44,738 nucleotides of DNA, from assembly GCA_025964625.1 (NCBI GenBank), contig JAOPYL010000305.1, positions 1 to 44,738 on the forward strand, read 5' to 3'. Below the pieces are notes generated by a model. That model saw nothing but the letters and a program-made list of their open reading frames with translations. It ran no database searches and was not told the DNA's origin. This document shows, piece by piece, positions 41,667-44,738 of this stretch. Each line of letters opens with the position of its first letter. Within the stretch, counting starts at the first letter, position 1. Position numbers and translations under genes: made by a program. This DNA is from Actinoallomurus sp. (lineage in GTDB: Bacteria > Actinomycetota > Actinomycetes > Streptosporangiales > Streptosporangiaceae).

Positions 41667-43064
41667 TTACAGGTCGGCGGGGGCGGCCAGGTGACCGGTG
41701 ACGGCGGTGGCGGCGGCAACGGCGGGCGAGACCAGGTGGGTGCGGCCCCCCTTGCCCTGCCGGCCCTCGAAGTTACGGTTGGAGGTCGAGGCGCTCCGCT
41801 CCCCTGGCTTGAGCTGGTCGGGGTTCATGCCCAGGCACATCGAGCAGCCCGCCTGGCGCCACTCGGCGCCGGCGGCGGTGAAGACCTCGTTCAGACCCTC
41901 CTCCTCGGCCTGCGCCTTGACCTTCATCGAACCGGGGACGACGAGCATGCGCACGCCGTCGGCGACCTTGCGCCCCTTGATGACGTCCGCGGCCGCGCGC
42001 AGGTCCTCGATGCGGCCGTTGGTGCACGATCCGACGAACACGGTGTCGACGGCGACGTCGCGCAGCGGGGTGCCGGCGGTGAGCCCCATGTACTCCAGGG
42101 CCCGCTCGGCGGCGGAGCGCTGAGTCGGATCGTCGTACGCGGCCGGATCGGGCACGTACGCCGCGAGCGGGACCCCCTGGCCGGGGTTGGTTCCCCAGGT
42201 CACGAAGGGGGTCAGCTCCGCCGCGTCGATCACGACCTCCTTGTCGAAGGTCGCGTCGTCGTCGGTGTGCAGCGACCGCCAGTACTCCTTGGCGGCCTCC
42301 CAGTCGTCGCCGGACGGCGCGTGCGGGCGGCCCTCCAGGTACGCGAAGGTCGTCTCGTCCGGCGCGATCATGCCCGCGCGCGCACCAGCCTCGATGGACA
42401 TGTTGCAGACCGTCATGCGGCCCTCCATCGAGAGCGCCCGGATGGCCTCCCCGCGGTACTCGACGACGTGGCCCTGTCCGCCGCCCGTGCCGATCCTGGC
42501 GATGACCGCCAGGATGAGGTCCTTGGCGGTGACGCCGTACGGCAGCGTGCCGTTGACGGTGACGGCCATCATCTTCGGCCTGCGCTGCGACAGCGTCTGG
42601 GTGGCGAGGACGTGCTCGACCTCGCTGGTGCCGATGCCGAAGGCCAGCGCGCCGAACGCGCCGTGGGTCGAGGTGTGCGAGTCACCGCAGACGACCGTCA
42701 TGCCCGGCTGGGTCAGACCCAGCTGCGGGCCGATGACGTGCACGATGCCCTGCCCGGCGTCGCCCATCGGATGCAGCCGCACCCCGAACTCGGCGCAGTT
42801 CTTGCGCAGCGTCTCGACCTGGGCACGCGACACCGGGTCGGCGATCGGCGACAGGATGTCGGTGGTCGGCACGTTGTGGTCCTCGGTGGCGATCGTCAGA
42901 TCCGGGCGCCGGATCGCGCGGTCCGCCATTCGCAGGCCGTCGAACGCCTGGGGGCTCGTCACCTCGTGGACGAGGTGAAGATCGATGTAGAGCACGTCCG
43001 GCTCGCCCTCGGCGCTTCGCACGACGTGCGCGTCGTAAACCTTGTCTGCCAGTGTGCGGCCCAT
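41667..43064 (-). CDS. leuC: 3-isopropylmalate dehydratase large subunit
   Basis: Catalytic Fe-S subunit interconverting 2- and 3-isopropylmalate. The 465-aa protein has [14 protein letters not shown] at the start, [47 protein letters not shown] near 130-160, and the [4Fe-4S] ligands in GSCTNGR and [10 protein letters not shown] near 350-415. ATG 43064 follows GAGGTGGAG; the frame extends far upstream without homology. It is divergent from the IclR gene, the usual leuC-ndgR layout. Confidence 0.97.
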   Translation of the reverse strand: MGRTLADKVYDAHVVRSAEGEPDVLYIDLHLVHEVTSPQAFDGLRMADRAIRRPDLTIATEDHNVPTTDILSPIADPVSRAQVETLRKNCAEFGVRLHPMGDAGQGIVHVIGPQLGLTQPGMTVVCGDSHTSTHGAFGALAFGIGTSEVEHVLATQTLSQRRPKMMAVTVNGTLPYGVTAKDLILAVIARIGTGGGQGHVVEYRGEAIRALSMEGRMTVCNMSIEAGARAGMIAPDETTFAYLEGRPHAPSGDDWEAAKEYWRSLHTDDDATFDKEVVIDAAELTPFVTWGTNPGQGVPLAAYVPDPAAYDDPTQRSAAERALEYMGLTAGTPLRDVAVDTVFVGSCTNGRIEDLRAAADVIKGRKVADGVRMLVVPGSMKVKAQAEEEGLNEVFTAAGAEWRQAGCSMCLGMNPDQLKPGERSASTSNRNFEGRQGKGGRTHLVSPAVAAATAVTGHLAAPADL

Positions 43065-43078
43065 CACTCCACCTCTTC

Positions 43079-43100
43079 TTGGTCCCGAGTTGGTCCCGAG
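43079..43100. repeat. 11-bp tandem repeat upstream of leuC
   Basis: TTGGTCCCGAG occurs twice in perfect tandem (43079-43089 and 43090-43100) in the 87-base leuC-IclR gap, 15 bases before the leuC start and inside its likely leader. The 11-base period equals about one helical turn, so it might bind a regulator. It is an exact, short duplication. Confidence 0.75.
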
Positions 43101-43116
43101 CTTGCCCGCCCGCGAC

Positions 43117-43145
43117 TTGCATCTCAGATTACGAGACGGCAGTAT
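43117..43145 (+). promoter_or_regulatory. Predicted ndgR promoter with IclR-type operator
   Basis: The -35 TTGCAT (43117-43122), 17-base spacer and -10 CAGTAT (43140-43145) would start transcription at about the ATG (43152), giving a leaderless mRNA; no Shine-Dalgarno is seen. A dyad TCTC-AGATTAC-GAGA (43122-43136) lies in the spacer, a likely operator for the IclR regulator itself. It could also affect leuC on the other strand. Confidence 0.5.
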
Positions 43146-43151
43146 CGAGGC

Positions 43152-43868
43152 ATGGACAACTCTAGCGGAGTCGGCGTGCTCGACAAAGCGGTACTCGTCT
43201 TGAACGCCCTCGAGGCGGGCCCGGCCTCCCTGGCCCAGCTCGTGCAGACGACCGGCCTGGCCCGGCCCACCGCCCACCGGCTCGCCGTCGCGCTGGAGCA
43301 TCACCGTCTCGTCCACCGGGACACTCAGGGCCGGTTCATCCTCGGCCCGCGGCTCGCCGAACTTTCCGCGGCGGCCGGCGAGGACCGGTTGCTCGCCGTC
43401 GCCCAGCCCATCCTGACCCACCTCCGGGACCTGACCGGCGAGAGCGCCCAGCTGTACCGCCGCCAGGGCGACGCACGCGTCTGTGTCGCCGCGGCCGAGC
43501 GGATGAGCGGCCTGCGCGACACCGTCCCGGTCGGCAGCGCCCTGCCGATGACGGCGGGGTCGGCGGCCCAGATCCTGCTCGCCTGGGAGGAGCCCGACCG
43601 CCTGCACCGGGGGCTGCGCGGCTCGAAGTTCACCGCCACGACTCTCGCCTCGGTACGCCGCCGGGGGTGGGCACAGAGCGTCGCCGAACGAGAGCAGGGC
43701 GTCGCGTCGGTGTCCGCGCCGATCCGCGGCACGGGCGGCCGGGTGATCGCGGCCGTCTCGGTCTCCGGGCCGATCGAACGGCTCACCCGTTCCCCCGGCC
43801 GGATGCACGCTCCGCCGGTGCTCGCCGCCGCCGAGAAGATCTCCGAGTCGATGCGCCGTGGCGGCTGA
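43152..43868 (+). CDS. ndgR: IclR family regulator, NdgR/LtbR type
   Basis: A 238-aa regulator. The N-terminal winged HTH (about 8-65) reads [41 protein letters not shown]. The C-terminal IclR effector domain includes [45 protein letters not shown] and a late [25 protein letters not shown]. Location divergent from leuC is the hallmark of NdgR, which controls leucine and other amino acid genes in streptomycetes. Start ATG 43152 gives the expected length; the long upstream frame is antisense to leuC. Confidence 0.93.
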   Translation: MDNSSGVGVLDKAVLVLNALEAGPASLAQLVQTTGLARPTAHRLAVALEHHRLVHRDTQGRFILGPRLAELSAAAGEDRLLAVAQPILTHLRDLTGESAQLYRRQGDARVCVAAAERMSGLRDTVPVGSALPMTAGSAAQILLAWEEPDRLHRGLRGSKFTATTLASVRRRGWAQSVAEREQGVASVSAPIRGTGGRVIAAVSVSGPIERLTRSPGRMHAPPVLAAAEKISESMRRGG

Positions 43869-43891
43869 TCCCGGCGGCACTCCCCGAGCAT

Positions 43892-43910
43892 TGGATAGCG
43901 ATAGTATCCA
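43892..43910. promoter_or_regulatory. Dyad operator upstream of the MerR-family gene
   Basis: Perfect arms TGGATA and TATCCA with a seven-base GCGATAG centre, 14 bases before the ATG of the MerR regulator. An AT-rich 19-bp dyad in GC-rich DNA directly ahead of a regulator suggests an autoregulatory operator. No confident -35/-10 pair was found around it. Confidence 0.6.
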
Positions 43911-43924
43911 GCAAGGGAGCGTGG

Positions 43925-44596
43925 ATGAAGGTCTCAGAGCTGAGCGACCTCAGCGGCCTGCCGGTGCAGACGATCAAGTACTACATCCGTGAGGGCCTGC
44001 TGCCGAAAGGCGCGGCGACCGCCGCGACCAGGGCCGAGTACGACGACCGGCACCTGGAGCGGCTGCGCCTGATCAAGGCCCTCCGCGAGGTGGGCGATCT
44101 GCCGATCGCCTCGGTGAAGCGCATCGTCACCGCCGTCGACGACGACTCTGTCGGACTGCACGACCTGCTGGGAACGGTGCAGTACGCGCTCGGGCCGCGC
44201 ACGGAGCCGCACGCGGAGGACTCCGGATGGCAGGCCGCCCGGCAGGACGTGGACGCGATCGTCGCCGAACTCCGCTGGCGAGTGCTCCCCGACGCGCCCA
44301 CCCGCGACATGCTGGCGCAGGCGTTCCTCGCGCTGCGCCGCCTCGGCCTGCCCATTGTCCTGACCCAGCTGCGCCCCTACATCGAGGCCGCCATCCTCAT
44401 CGCCGAGCACGAGGTCGGCGCGGTCTCCGTCGAGGGCGAGCGCGGCAAGACCGTGCAGACGGCCGTCGCCACCAACGTGCTGTACGAGCAGGTGCTGATC
44501 GCGTTGCGCCGGATGGCCCAGGAGGACGTGTCGGCCCGTCGTTTCGGCGAGGCCGCCGACTCGGGCGAGCCACCCCATGGCGCCGGCGGCCCCTAG
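43925..44596 (+). CDS. MerR family regulator with long C-terminal domain
   Basis: A 223-aa regulator. The N-terminal MerR helix-turn-helix (1-70) reads [27 protein letters not shown], with the [12 protein letters not shown] signature, and [29 protein letters not shown]. The C-terminal part (about 85-205) is a larger all-helical, TetR-like sensor domain with [13 protein letters not shown] near 160, unlike the short coil of metal-sensing MerR. ATG 43925 has AAGGGAG five bases upstream. It shares its stop region with the convergent gene. Ligand and targets unknown. Confidence 0.88.
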   Translation: MKVSELSDLSGLPVQTIKYYIREGLLPKGAATAATRAEYDDRHLERLRLIKALREVGDLPIASVKRIVTAVDDDSVGLHDLLGTVQYALGPRTEPHAEDSGWQAARQDVDAIVAELRWRVLPDAPTRDMLAQAFLALRRLGLPIVLTQLRPYIEAAILIAEHEVGAVSVEGERGKTVQTAVATNVLYEQVLIALRRMAQEDVSARRFGEAADSGEPPHGAGGP

Positions 44597-44738
44597 AGCT
44601 CGTCGAGGAAGCGGCTGAGGGTGTCGCGGATGTGGGTGGCGGGTTCGGCGTCGATGCACAACCGCTCCATCACCGCGAGATAGTTATCGACGTCGTCTCG
44701 TTTGTCCAGATAAAGCGCACTGGTCAGCTGCTCCAGGT
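44593..44738 (-). CDS. C-terminal end of a DUF5753/Scr1-like regulator (start outside window)
   Basis: The last 48 codons are visible and read as LEQLTSALYLDKRDDVDNY and then a helical end LSRFLDEL. The TSALYLDKRDDVDNY stretch resembles the C-terminal DUF5753 domain of Scr1-type helix-turn-helix regulators, which end with a LYLEKPEDVxxY motif. The HTH would be outside the window. The TAG overlaps the MerR TAG on the other strand in a shared CTAG. The family call is tentative. Confidence 0.5.
   Translation of the reverse strand, partial: LEQLTSALYLDKRDDVDNYLAVMERLCIDAEPATHIRDTLSRFLDEL

Noticed and set aside
40878-43151. N-terminal extension of the IclR frame across leuC and leuD
   Set aside because: It is antisense to leuD-leuC; the IclR HTH begins at 43152 and family length fits that start.

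Overview
The window is high-GC, gene-dense actinobacterial chromosome. It follows the core order known from Streptomyces and its relatives: smc, acyP, mutM, rnc, rpmF, yceD, coaD, rsmD, recG, DAK phosphatase, rpmB, then thiD/thiL, an Lrp-like protein, DUF3515, ddl, gpsA, plsC, cofC/fbiD, hup, leuD, leuC and an NdgR-type IclR regulator. F420 biosynthesis, LPxTG anchoring, Tat-like signals and cysteine-containing (zinc-type) L28 and L32 agree with an actinomycete. Streptosporangiales/Thermomonosporaceae is my guess from gene content; it is an inference, since no rRNA or other taxonomic marker is present.

Layout. 1-8240: minus-strand core block (smc to rsmD) with a plus-strand esterase and a 65-aa coiled-coil gene inserted. 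8241-9907: surface and membrane genes (LPxTG protein, PH-like membrane protein). 9948-14788: recG, DAK phosphatase, rpmB and a YfcE-type phosphodiesterase. 14912-18137: minus-strand thiL - CBM2 protein - thiD, divergent from an Lrp-type ligand domain and a DUF3515 lipoprotein. 18172-29362: carbohydrate island. A minus-strand unit holds a sugar-binding lipoprotein, secreted GH27 alpha-galactosidase, ABC ATPase, permease, beta-phosphoglucomutase-like HAD and GH65 phosphorylase. It diverges from a DeoR regulator and galT across an operator-rich promoter. 29377-35123: small accessory genes (ArsR-like regulator, YceI with two palindromic operators, a group-2 sigma factor, an ankyrin protein, a shrunken acetamidase/formamidase, a beta-propeller lipoprotein). 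35127-43064: the core block resumes on the minus strand. 43152 to the end: IclR and MerR regulators and the end of a DUF5753/Scr1-like gene.

How the parts fit. The island reads as extracellular release of galactose (GH27), import by an AraF/RbsC-type ABC system and entry to the Leloir pathway through GalT; galK and galE are not here. GH65 plus the HAD enzyme would turn a disaccharide and phosphate into glucose and glucose 6-phosphate. The 17-kb segment from GH65 to the beta-propeller gene separates DUF3515 from ddl, which are usually close together, so it looks like an accessory insertion into core synteny.

Most notable points: thiL has no in-frame ATG, GTG or TTG at its conserved N terminus and seems to start at ATC behind a strong Shine-Dalgarno; two palindromic operators sit exactly on the yceI promoter; a four-element repeat operator controls the galactoside island; a sigma factor has altered promoter-contact residues; a CBM2-like membrane protein lies inside the thi operon. 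I saw no tRNA, rRNA, CRISPR, insertion sequence, prophage or TPP riboswitch, and no clearly novel defence or biosynthetic system. All family names come from motif recognition, not database searches.
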